Part shown: one piece after another, positions 33,251-41,031 of the stretch
How positions within the stretch are numbered: the stretch's first letter is position 1
How the letters are laid out: each line of letters opens with the position of its first letter
Assembly (NCBI RefSeq): GCF_020515525.1
Contig: NZ_JAIYEP010000010.1
Coordinates: 1 to 64,000, forward strand
DNA from: Rhodococcus yananensis
Lineage (GTDB): Bacteria > Actinomycetota > Actinomycetes > Mycobacteriales > Mycobacteriaceae
Reading direction: 5' to 3'
Length of the DNA: 64,000 bases
Notes under the pieces: model-generated
Database searches by the model: none
What the model was told of the DNA's origin: nothing
The model's input: the letters and a program-made list of their open reading frames with translations, nothing else
Position numbers and translations under genes: made by a program

Positions 33251-34768
33251 ATGTCATCGTCCCCGCAGCCGCCCCGCAGCACCGCAGACGAGATCGAACG
33301 CAAGTACGCGGCCACCGCGGGGCAGACGTTACCCGACCTGTCGACCGTGTCCGGCGTCGCATCGATCGACTCCGACGTGGTCGAACTGTCCGCACAGTAC
33401 TTCGACACCGCGGACCTCGCTCTGCTGCGCGCGAAAATCACCGTGCGGCGTCGCGAGGGCGGCGACGACGCCGGCTGGCACGTGAAGCTGCCCACGGGCA
33501 CGGACACCCGCACGGAATTGCACGTGCCCCTCACCGACGACGATTCGGTGCCCCCGTCGCTGCTGCGACTGCTGCGGAGCGTGGTCCGCGACGAACCCGT
33601 CGCCCTGGCCGCGCTCGTCTCCACGACCCGTGCCCGACAGCGCCTTCGCGACGCGGACGGAGCGCTGCTCGCGGAGGTCGTCGTCGACGACGTGACCGCG
33701 GTCCGCGGCGCGGACGACACCGAACTGCACTGGCGTGAGATCGAGGTGGAACTCGCGACCGGCGACATCGCGTTGCTCGACGCCGTCGAGGACCGGCTCG
33801 CCGCAGCCGGAATCACCCGGTCGCCGAGCCCGTCGAAGCTCCACCGCGTCCTCGGCGACCTGATCCCTCCGGCCCCGAGGGTGAAGGGGGCGGCCGGATA
33901 CCTGCGGGAATATCTCGATCACGAACGGCACGTGCTCGCGCTCGCCGACATCGCGGTGCGACGCGACGCGGTCGATGCCGTCCACAGCATGCGCAAGGCC
34001 GCACGCCGGCTGCGCAGCGCGGTCCAGACGTACTCGCACGATCTGAATCTCGACACCGCACTCGTCGGAGAACTGCGTTGGCTCGGACAGCGCCTGAGCC
34101 CCGCACGCGATCTCGAGGTCCAGCACGAGCGGCTCACCGGCCGGGTCGCGGAGCTTCCGGTGGTGGCGTTCCGGGAGGCGACGCGAGCCCGGATCGACGA
34201 GTACTTCACCGCCAAGGCCTCCGCCGCGCGTGTCGAGGCGATCGACACCCTCGATTCGGGGCGCTATCTCGAGCTGCTGCGGTCGCTCGACGCGCTGATC
34301 GACGGCCTCGCCGAACCCGACGGTCGCGAGCAGGGCGGGCACCGACCGAAGCCGGCGGAGCTGACCCGGTCCGCGGAGACGGTGGCGGGGAAGGTCGCGA
34401 AACGGGTCGCGAAGGTGTCGCGGACCGACGATCCGGTCGAACGGGACGAGCGGATGCACCGCGCCCGCAAGGGCGCCAAGCGGCTGCGCTACGCCATCGA
34501 GGTGATCTCCCCGCTGCATCCGAAACGCGCCGCTCGGGCCCTCGACCGGTTCGACGAGTTCCAGGATCTGCTCGGTGAGTTCCAGGATTCGGTGGTCGCC
34601 CGCGACCATCTCGTCGACATGGCGTCCGAACAGGGACATGCCGCCGAGTCCAGTTTCGGGCTGGGCATCCTGCATCGGATCGAGGCCGAGATCGGGGAGC
34701 AGCAGGCCCACCGGGTCGAAGGGGCGTGGCAGCGGGCCCACCGGGCGGCCCGCCGCCTGTGGACGTGA
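33251..34768 (+). CDS. CYTH and CHAD domain protein
   Basis: A 505-residue two-domain protein. CYTH lies at about residues 10-200, with the triphosphate-binding signature EIERKY at 14-19, and FDTADLALLRAKITVRRR and WHVKLPTG. CHAD lies at about 215-500 with paired basic helices HSMRKAARRLRSAVQTY and HRARKGAKRLRYAIEV. CYTH domains hydrolyse inorganic triphosphate or related compounds, and CHAD domains bind polyphosphate granules. A role in polyphosphate metabolism is therefore likely. Confidence 0.93.
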   Translation: MSSSPQPPRSTADEIERKYAATAGQTLPDLSTVSGVASIDSDVVELSAQYFDTADLALLRAKITVRRREGGDDAGWHVKLPTGTDTRTELHVPLTDDDSVPPSLLRLLRSVVRDEPVALAALVSTTRARQRLRDADGALLAEVVVDDVTAVRGADDTELHWREIEVELATGDIALLDAVEDRLAAAGITRSPSPSKLHRVLGDLIPPAPRVKGAAGYLREYLDHERHVLALADIAVRRDAVDAVHSMRKAARRLRSAVQTYSHDLNLDTALVGELRWLGQRLSPARDLEVQHERLTGRVAELPVVAFREATRARIDEYFTAKASAARVEAIDTLDSGRYLELLRSLDALIDGLAEPDGREQGGHRPKPAELTRSAETVAGKVAKRVAKVSRTDDPVERDERMHRARKGAKRLRYAIEVISPLHPKRAARALDRFDEFQDLLGEFQDSVVARDHLVDMASEQGHAAESSFGLGILHRIEAEIGEQQAHRVEGAWQRAHRAARRLWT

Positions 34769-34784
34769 CGTCGTGCGACGTCAC
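34765..34784. repeat. Perfect 20-bp palindrome at the CYTH-CHAD stop codon
   Basis: GTGACGTCG-TG-CGACGTCAC has perfect 9-bp arms and covers the stop codon at 34766-34768. It is followed at once by a second, longer inverted repeat. It may be part of a composite terminator or a protein-binding site. Confidence 0.8.
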
Positions 34785-34788
34785 CGAG

Positions 34789-34832
34789 CCGTGCGCACTT
34801 CTGGTAGCTCCGACTACCAGAAGTGCGCACGG
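34789..34832. repeat. Long inverted repeat, family B copy 1
   Basis: Perfect 19-bp arms, CCGTGCGCACTTCTGGTAG and its complement, surround a 6-base loop. The right arm recurs exactly at 45995-46013. It lies between CYTH-CHAD and the alcohol dehydrogenase, 14 bases before the latter's start, with the ribosome binding site just after it. Confidence 0.93.
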
Positions 34833-34846
34833 GAAGGGAGGGCACC

Positions 34847-35839
34847 ATGAGGGCGTGGCGCGTCGCCGTTCCCGGCCCGATCACGACACATCCGCTGCGG
34901 GCCGTCGACGAACCCGTGCCGGAACCGACCACCGGTGAGCTCCTCGTCCGCGTGCTCGCCTGCGGGGTGTGCCGCACCGACCTACACGTCGCCGAAGGTG
35001 ATCTGGCGGTGCACCGCCCGCACGTCGTGCCCGGTCACGAGGTCGTCGGCGAGATCGTCGGGGGCGATCTCGGGTCGCACCGCATCGGTGATCGTGTGGG
35101 CGTGCCGTGGTTGCGTTCCACGTGCGGACACTGCCGGTACTGCCGACGCGGACACGAGAACCTTTGCCCCGCTTCGCTGTACACGGGTTGGGATGCGGAC
35201 GGCGGCTACGCCGAGTACACGACCGTCCCCCGCGACTACGCACTCCCGTTGCCGTCCGGGTACACCGCCGAGGAACTGGCTCCGCTGCTGTGCGCGGGGA
35301 TCATCGGGTACCGGTCGCTGCTGCGCGCCGAACTCCCCGACGGCGGTGTGCTGGGTCTGTACGGGTTCGGGGGCAGCGCGCACATCACGGCGCAGGTCGC
35401 GCTCGCGGGCGGCGCCCGCGTGCACGTGATGACCCGCGGCGAACAGGCGCAACGGCTCGCACTGGAACTGGGGGCGTCGTCGGCACAGGGCGCGTACGAC
35501 GAGCCGCCGGAACACCTCGATTCGGCGATCCTGTTCGCACCCGTCGGCGACCTCGTCCCCACGGCCCTGTCCGCGCTCGGCTCCGGCGGCACCCTCGCGA
35601 TCGCAGGGATCCATCTCACCGATGTCCCGCAGTTGAACTACCAACGGCATCTGTTCCGCGAGCGGCAGATCCGCAGCGTCACCTCCAATACTCGCGACGA
35701 CGCGCACGCGTTCCTCGGCTTCGCGGCGCGGCACCGCATCCACGTGACCACGACGCCGTATCCACTCGCTCGCGCCGACCGGGCGTTGACGGATCTCGCG
35801 GCGGGCCGATTCCCCGGCGCCGCCGTCCTCGTGGCGTAA
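34847..35839 (+). CDS. Zinc-dependent alcohol dehydrogenase (AdhA-like)
   Basis: A 330-residue medium-chain dehydrogenase. The catalytic zinc site has Cys38 in [10 protein letters not shown] and His in PGHEVVGEI. The structural zinc is held by [15 protein letters not shown]. The nucleotide loop is [15 protein letters not shown], close to GxGxxA-type Rossmann motifs. It oxidises alcohols or reduces aldehydes with NAD(P). GGGAGGG lies 5 bases before the ATG. A long hairpin immediately upstream separates it from CYTH-CHAD. Confidence 0.92.
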   Translation: MRAWRVAVPGPITTHPLRAVDEPVPEPTTGELLVRVLACGVCRTDLHVAEGDLAVHRPHVVPGHEVVGEIVGGDLGSHRIGDRVGVPWLRSTCGHCRYCRRGHENLCPASLYTGWDADGGYAEYTTVPRDYALPLPSGYTAEELAPLLCAGIIGYRSLLRAELPDGGVLGLYGFGGSAHITAQVALAGGARVHVMTRGEQAQRLALELGASSAQGAYDEPPEHLDSAILFAPVGDLVPTALSALGSGGTLAIAGIHLTDVPQLNYQRHLFRERQIRSVTSNTRDDAHAFLGFAARHRIHVTTTPYPLARADRALTDLAAGRFPGAAVLVA

Positions 35840-35901
35840 CGTGACAACCGAGGCCGACACCGGCTCACCGGTTCTCGACCACCTTCAGGAAAGGACGTTC
35901 G

Positions 35902-36795
35902 ATGAGCACACCGAGCACCCGTAAGGCCGTCGTCGCAGGCGTCGACGGCTCCGACACCGCCGCTGCGGCCGCCCGGTGGGCCGGCGCCGTCGCCGCCCGC
36001 ATCGACGCACCACTGCACCTCGTGCATTCGATGCCGAGCGAGGGCATCTTCTACAGCGAGGCCGCGGTCCTGATCCAGTCGCAGATGATGGACCAGCTCC
36101 GCAAGGACGGCGAGAAGGTCCTCGCCGACGTCGCCGATCTCGTCCGCGCCGACCACCCCGACGTCGAGGTCCAGAGCTTCATCGGCCCCGGCCCTGCCGC
36201 GTCCGCGGTGCTCGAGGCCGCCGACGATGCGCGTGTCGCCGTGCTCGGCGCGACCGGCGCCGGCGCGATCGAGAACTTCCTGCTGGGCTCCACCGTGGTT
36301 CGTGTCGCGAATCACGCCTCGTGCCCGGTGGTGGTGTGGCGCGGCGACACCTCGAATCCGCTTCCCGATCACCGGCCCGTCGTCGTCGGTGTCGACGGGA
36401 GCGAACTGTCCAGCACCGCAGTGCGTTACGCATTCGAGTATGCGCAGCTGTTCGGCACTCCACTCATCGCGGTGCACTCGTGGATCGGCGACGCTGCGCT
36501 CGGTGTCGGCGCCACCGCTGCACTCGTCGACTGGGACGCGGTCGCGGAATCGGAGTCCGCGGTCCTCGCCGAGTCGCTCGCCGGATGGCACGAGAAGTAC
36601 CCGGACGTCGAGGTGCGCCGCGTGATCGATCGCGGTCCCGCCGCGAAGGTTCTGCTGTCGCACCTGCCCGATGCCCAGCTCGCGGTCGTCGGAAGTCACG
36701 GACGCAACCAGTTCACCGCGGCCCTGCTGGGTTCGACGAGCCAGAACCTGCTGCACAACGCTCCGTGCCCGGTCCTGGTGGCCCGCAAGATCTGA
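35902..36795 (+). CDS. Tandem universal stress protein
   Basis: A 297-residue protein with two UspA domains. The first covers about residues 8-145 and ends with a divergent ATP motif (GATGAGAIENFLLGSTVVRVA). The second covers about 158-295 and ends with GSHGRNQFTAALLGSTSQNLL, a good match to the ATP-binding GX2GX9GS/T signature. Tandem USPs in actinobacteria rise under hypoxia or stationary phase. No clear DosR box is visible in the 62-base upstream region. GGAAAGGA precedes the ATG. Confidence 0.93.
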   Translation: MSTPSTRKAVVAGVDGSDTAAAAARWAGAVAARIDAPLHLVHSMPSEGIFYSEAAVLIQSQMMDQLRKDGEKVLADVADLVRADHPDVEVQSFIGPGPAASAVLEAADDARVAVLGATGAGAIENFLLGSTVVRVANHASCPVVVWRGDTSNPLPDHRPVVVGVDGSELSSTAVRYAFEYAQLFGTPLIAVHSWIGDAALGVGATAALVDWDAVAESESAVLAESLAGWHEKYPDVEVRRVIDRGPAAKVLLSHLPDAQLAVVGSHGRNQFTAALLGSTSQNLLHNAPCPVLVARKI

Positions 36796-36815
36796 TCCTC
36801 CGAGCGAGTTCCGCA

Positions 36816-36844
36816 CGCCCACGCGCCCGTTCGGCGCGTGGGCG
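36816..36844. terminator. Bidirectional hairpin between usp and the VIT gene
   Basis: A perfect 12-bp stem, CGCCCACGCGCC with its complement, and a 5-base loop lie between two convergent genes, 21 bases after the USP stop. A pyrimidine-rich stretch (TCTCCGTGTC) follows on the plus strand. Confidence 0.85.
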
Positions 36845-36861
36845 TCTCCGTGTCGACGGGA

Positions 36862-37584
36862 TCAGATCACCACTCCGACGAGGCCACCGACGCCGTACGT
36901 GACGACCATCGCGAGTGCACCGCCGATCACCACCCGCGCGACGGCCCGCCCTCGACGGGCGCCCCCGAGCCACGCGCTGATCGTTCCGGTCGCGGCGAGC
37001 GCGAGCAGCACGGCCACGAACGTCACCGGAATCCGGACGGTCTCGGTGGCGAGGACGATCACCAGGAGCGGCACGAGGGCCCCGAGCGTGAACGACACCG
37101 CCGACGACAGCGCCGCCGCCCACGGGTTCACCAGCTCGGCCGGACGGATACCCAACTCCACCTCGGCGTGTGCGGCGAGCGCGTCGTGGTCGGTGAGCTC
37201 CCGGGCAGCGATCCCCGCCGTGTCCCGGCTCATCCCTTTGCTTTCGAGCAGATCGGTGAGTTCTTCGAGCTCGGCCTCCGGCATCACCGCCAGTTCGTGT
37301 CGTTCGGTGCGCAATGCAGCCCGTTCCGTGTCGCGTTGCGTACTCACCGACACGTACTCGCCGAGCGCCATCGACACGGCGCCGGCGGCCAGTCCCGCGG
37401 CTCCCGCCGCGAGGATGGTCGGGCGGTCCGTGGTGGCGGCCGCGACACCGACGACGAGCCCCGCGGTGGACACGATGCCGTCGTTGGCGCCGAGTACCCC
37501 CGCGCGCAGCCAGTTCAGCTTCGCGGCGAGCCCACCGCCCGAGTGCGGTTCGGTGTCGTGCGGGGCGACTCCGGCAGCGTCCAT
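36862..37584 (-). CDS. VIT1/CCC1-family iron/manganese transporter
   Basis: A 240-residue membrane protein with five hydrophobic segments. LRAGVLGANDGIVSTAGLVVGVA is the conserved first segment. It is followed by GAVSMALGEYVSVSTQRD and the acidic cytoplasmic helix region (MPEAELEELTDLLESKG ... AHAEVELG) that binds metal in plant VIT1. Members move Fe(II) or Mn(II) out of the cytosol. Its presence may relate to iron storage or detoxification, but no iron box lies before it. Confidence 0.9.
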   Translation of the reverse strand: MDAAGVAPHDTEPHSGGGLAAKLNWLRAGVLGANDGIVSTAGLVVGVAAATTDRPTILAAGAAGLAAGAVSMALGEYVSVSTQRDTERAALRTERHELAVMPEAELEELTDLLESKGMSRDTAGIAARELTDHDALAAHAEVELGIRPAELVNPWAAALSSAVSFTLGALVPLLVIVLATETVRIPVTFVAVLLALAATGTISAWLGGARRGRAVARVVIGGALAMVVTYGVGGLVGVVI

Positions 37585-37694
37585 ACCGCCAGGCTAGGAC
37601 CGAAATCCGGTTTGCGACAGCACGGTCAGCCTCACCTCACCGCGAGGTCCCGTCGCCGCGGATCGGGTTCTCGGACGTCCACGGCCGGTCCGCG

Positions 37695-38165
37695 CTACGC
37701 GCGCCCGACGGGTGAATGTGTCCGCAGGGACGTGTTGACGCGGTCGAGAACGGACAGCGCATCCGCCAAGGTGCCGAGGTCACCGGGTCGGAGCCGATGC
37801 AGTTCTGCTGCCAGCACGTTCACTCGACGTTCCGCGCGTCGGTCGCGGCGCTCGGCGCGCGTGTCCGCGACCGTCAGTGTGCTCACCCGACGGTCCGCGG
37901 GATCCGGTGCACGGACGAGCAGCCCCTTGCCCTCGAGGGTTCGCACCAGGGTGCTGACCGTGTTCGGTCGCAGGGACAGCCTGCGCGCAATCTGACCGAT
38001 GCGCGTTCCGGGGTGGTCGGCCACGTCGCGGAGGACCTCGGACTGGGCTTCGGGGAGGGTCTCGTCGCTGCCGGAGGAATCCATGTATTCACGCAGTGCC
38101 CGACGTAGTTCGAAGGCGGCATCGATCGTCCTGCGGGCCAGTTCGTCCGGCCTGTGGTCGCTCAT
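37695..38165 (-). CDS. MarR-family transcriptional regulator
   Basis: A 156-residue winged-helix protein with IGQIARRLSLRPNTVSTLVRTLEGKGLLVRAPDPADRR in MarR order, including the DxRxxxLxLT-like wing (DRRVSTLTV). It probably controls an efflux or catabolic gene not obvious here. It starts 22 bases after the stop of the siderophore-binding lipoprotein gene, so the two may be co-transcribed and the regulator could respond indirectly to iron supply. Confidence 0.88.
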   Translation of the reverse strand: MSDHRPDELARRTIDAAFELRRALREYMDSSGSDETLPEAQSEVLRDVADHPGTRIGQIARRLSLRPNTVSTLVRTLEGKGLLVRAPDPADRRVSTLTVADTRAERRDRRAERRVNVLAAELHRLRPGDLGTLADALSVLDRVNTSLRTHSPVGRA

Positions 38166-38187
38166 ACGGGCATTCTTCCCGACCCGG

Positions 38188-39240
38188 TCACCCTTGCTGC
38201 AGGGTGTCCTCCAGGACGTCGAGCACCTGCCGTGCGGCGGTTGGGCCGGTGTTGAGGTAGAAGACGTCGTCGTCGACCTGGACGGCCCGACCGGCCTGCA
38301 CCGCCTGTAGTCCGGACCACAACGGCGCACCGGTCAGCGCCGACGCGTCGCCGCCCTGGACGCCGTAGAAGATCCGGTCCGCGTCGGCGAGAGTCAGTTC
38401 CTCGGCACTGATGTCGCGGGAGGTCTCGTCGAACTCCTGGGATTCGGGCCGTGCGAGCCCCGCGTCCTGTGCGATGCTTCCGGTGAACGACGGCACACCG
38501 AAGACACGCATACGATCACCGTTCATCCGGGTGAACGAGACCGTCGGAACCGATTCGAGTGTTTCGCCGAGTTCAGCCGCGTCCGAATTGAATTCGTCGA
38601 GCATGGCGGATGCCTGGTCGAAACGGCCGAGTGCGTCGGCGGCGAGCAGGAAGTCCTGCTTCCAATACACCCCGGTTCCCTGCGTCGCGACGGTCGGGGC
38701 TATCGCCGACAGCCGCGAGTACAACGCGTCGGCGTCCTTGCCGGCGGTGTTCATGAGGATCAGATCGGGTTGCAGGTTCGCGATGGCTTCGAAGTTCGGT
38801 TCGAACCTGCCACCTGCATCGACGACAGCGGCGAGTTCGGTTGCGTACTGCGGATACGCGTCGATGAGGTAGCGCGGAATCAGGTCGGCTCCGTCGCCCC
38901 GCGTGGACGCGGCGGGGACGACGCCGAGGGACAGCAACGCGTCGGCCTGACCGGTGGAGATCACGACGACCCGTTCCGGCTGAGCACCGATGACAGTCTC
39001 TCCCGCGAAATGAACCACAGTGCGCGGGAATTCGCCGTCCGATTGCCCGCTGCCCATTCCCTCCGGGACTGTCCGCGGAGCCACGAATCCGCCACTGACG
39101 GGCGGCGGGGTCACGGTGTCGACGGTCGACGTCGAGCCCTGCCCGCTCGAACAGGCCGCAAGCGCGAACGCGAGGGCCGCTATCCCGATCGATGCGGACC
39201 GCACCGTTCCGCGGCGGATGGTTGTGTGTCGTACGAACAT
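38188..39240 (-). CDS. Iron-siderophore ABC transporter substrate-binding lipoprotein
   Basis: A 350-residue exported lipoprotein with lipobox LAAC after a hydrophobic segment (about residues 14-30). The mature part has the FecB/FepB-type bilobal features, such as VVISTGQADALLSLGVVPAAST, FEAIANLQPDLILMNTAG and the closing helix with ARQVLDVLEDTL. It should bind a ferric siderophore outside the membrane. No permease or ATPase lies beside it, so it must use a transporter encoded elsewhere. An IdeR-like box lies 48 bases upstream. Confidence 0.9.
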   Translation of the reverse strand: MFVRHTTIRRGTVRSASIGIAALAFALAACSSGQGSTSTVDTVTPPPVSGGFVAPRTVPEGMGSGQSDGEFPRTVVHFAGETVIGAQPERVVVISTGQADALLSLGVVPAASTRGDGADLIPRYLIDAYPQYATELAAVVDAGGRFEPNFEAIANLQPDLILMNTAGKDADALYSRLSAIAPTVATQGTGVYWKQDFLLAADALGRFDQASAMLDEFNSDAAELGETLESVPTVSFTRMNGDRMRVFGVPSFTGSIAQDAGLARPESQEFDETSRDISAEELTLADADRIFYGVQGGDASALTGAPLWSGLQAVQAGRAVQVDDDVFYLNTGPTAARQVLDVLEDTLQQG

Positions 39241-39287
39241 CGCTCTTTCCGTCCATGAGGCCGCCGCCGAGAATCGAACCCGACGAC

Positions 39288-39306
39288 TTCAGTAAGGCTA
39301 TCCTCG
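39288..39306 (-). promoter_or_regulatory. IdeR/DtxR-like iron box
   Basis: On the minus strand CGAGGATAGCCTTACTGAA matches the 19-bp iron-box consensus at 13 positions, including the AGCCT core. It lies 48 bases before the siderophore-binding lipoprotein start, consistent with iron repression. Confidence 0.55.
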
Positions 39307-39355
39307 CAACACGATGTCATATACTTCTTACTCAGATACACTTTCGTGATCCCGG

Positions 39356-40816
39356 TCACCATCCACCGACTCCGACGATCCGATCGAGCAGTTCGTCTCC
39401 GGGCATCGCCCCTTCGCTCGTGTCGAACCGTGTCGCCCCGGGCCATTCGTGGCGGCGATGCAGTTGCTCGTCGAGCACCGCGGGTGTCGCGTCGGAGGCG
39501 TCGTCACCCCGCTCGACCCGATCCCGGATTCGTCGCAGCAGCACCGCCGGATCCGCGATGCACTCGATCTCGACGGAGTCGGCGACCGCACGCTCGCCGA
39601 GCCGCCGCGCCGCCACGCGCTGCGGCTCCTCGAGCCACGTGGCATCCAACACCACGGATTCGCCGTGGGTGAGCAGGGTTTCGGTGCGGCGCAACAGTTC
39701 GTCGTAGGTGGCGGCGGTGTGCTCGGGCGAGTAGAGGCCCGTGTGCAGGCCGTCGCCGGTGCGGTCGGTCGGTGCGAGACCCGCCAACTCCTTGCGCACC
39801 ACATCGCTGCGCAACACCGTCGCACCCAGCCGCTCGCCCACGAGACGGGCCAGTGTGGTCTTGCCCGTCGCGGTGATGCCACCGACGAGCACGAGCCGCA
39901 CCCGCCCCCGATCGAGATTGCGGGCGACCTGCGCGACGAACGCGGCCGCCACCTCCCGCGACGCCTCGTCTCCCTGCTCGTGACGCAGAGCCGTGACCTT
40001 CGCTCGGACCAACGCCCGGTACGCGATGAAATGGTGCAGCAGCGACGCGGGCGGACGGTCACCGGAATACTCCGCGTACGCGGTGAGCAACCGGCGCGCC
40101 GCACCGACGGCACCGAGTCGTTCGAGATCCATCGCGAGGAACGCGAGATCGAGGGCGCCGTCGCCGTACCGGAGTTCGTCGTCGAACTCGAGACAGTCGA
40201 TGATGCGGGGACCGTCGTCGAGGCAGAACACGTCGTCGGCGAGGAGATCTCCGTGCCCGTCGACGGCGCGGCCCGCGGCGATACGGTCGGTGAACAGCAC
40301 GCCCCGTCCCGCGAGATACCGGTGGGCGGCCGATCGGATTCCGGTGAGCGCGTCCGGCAGGTCCCGCCCGACGGGCAACCGCTCGAGGTGATCGAGGTTC
40401 GCCGTCCACAATCCCGCCACGAACTCCCGCGACGCACACCGGTCGATCGCGGGATCGCGCGGCGAGGCCGCGTGCAACTCCGCGATCCGACGTGCGATCT
40501 CCGTCACGATCTCGTCGACGTGCTCGCCACGCCCGACGAGCGCAGCCAGCCGACGGTCGTCGGCCAGCCGCACCATCTCGACGAGGTGCTCGCACACCGC
40601 ACCGTCGGGGCCGTGCACATCGGCGACACCGAGATAGATGTCGGGGGCGAGCCGACGGTTGAGTTCGACCTCGCGGTGGCACGCGACCTCCCGAGCCCGA
40701 CGCGTGCGATTGTCGAGAAATTCGAGGTCCAAGGGTTTCTTCATCTTGTACACACGGTCCCCCACGAAGAACACCACCGACGTGTGGGTCTCCCGCACCT
40801 GCGCGTATCCGGCCAC
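39356..40816 (-). CDS. Aminoglycoside-phosphotransferase-like/P-loop kinase fusion (Rv2004c-like)
   Basis: A 486-residue fusion. The first 310 residues resemble an APH/fructosamine-kinase-like domain: VYKMKKPLDLEFLDNRT early, catalytic-type VDGHGDLLADDVFCLDDG and IIDCLEFDDELRYGD. The last 170 form a P-loop kinase with Walker A GGITATGKTTLARL and a later VVLDATWLEEP. M. tuberculosis Rv2004c, a DosR-regulon protein, has the same architecture from memory. The GTG at 40816 was chosen for its GGGGAGG ribosome site; VRETHTSVVF follows soon after. The substrate is unknown. Confidence 0.85.
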   Translation of the reverse strand: MAGYAQVRETHTSVVFFVGDRVYKMKKPLDLEFLDNRTRRAREVACHREVELNRRLAPDIYLGVADVHGPDGAVCEHLVEMVRLADDRRLAALVGRGEHVDEIVTEIARRIAELHAASPRDPAIDRCASREFVAGLWTANLDHLERLPVGRDLPDALTGIRSAAHRYLAGRGVLFTDRIAAGRAVDGHGDLLADDVFCLDDGPRIIDCLEFDDELRYGDGALDLAFLAMDLERLGAVGAARRLLTAYAEYSGDRPPASLLHHFIAYRALVRAKVTALRHEQGDEASREVAAAFVAQVARNLDRGRVRLVLVGGITATGKTTLARLVGERLGATVLRSDVVRKELAGLAPTDRTGDGLHTGLYSPEHTAATYDELLRRTETLLTHGESVVLDATWLEEPQRVAARRLGERAVADSVEIECIADPAVLLRRIRDRVERGDDASDATPAVLDEQLHRRHEWPGATRFDTSEGAMPGDELLDRIVGVGGW

Positions 40817-41031
40817 CGCTGCCTCCCCGGCACTCGCCCGGTCGTGTCGTGCCCATTGTCCACGCCCCGCCCCCACCCGTGTCCACAACCCGCTCACCGT
40901 CCGCTCACCACCCGAACCCACGGCCGGACCGCACCGGCGAGTTGTCCCGTTGACCCGAGACGACGGTGTCGAGACGGTAGTTTGCTGATCATCGGGGCAC
41001 ACAGCAGAGCACGGAACGGGGTGGGAGCGAC

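Noticed and set aside
39261-39286. tRNA-like T-arm (minus strand GGTTCGATTCTC with flanking stem bases) upstream of the siderophore-binding lipoprotein gene
   Set aside because: The T-stem needs two wobble pairs and no matching D-arm, anticodon arm or 5' acceptor strand lies at the right distance, so it is not a tRNA gene. A tRNA remnant or attachment site cannot be excluded but has no supporting integrase or repeat.
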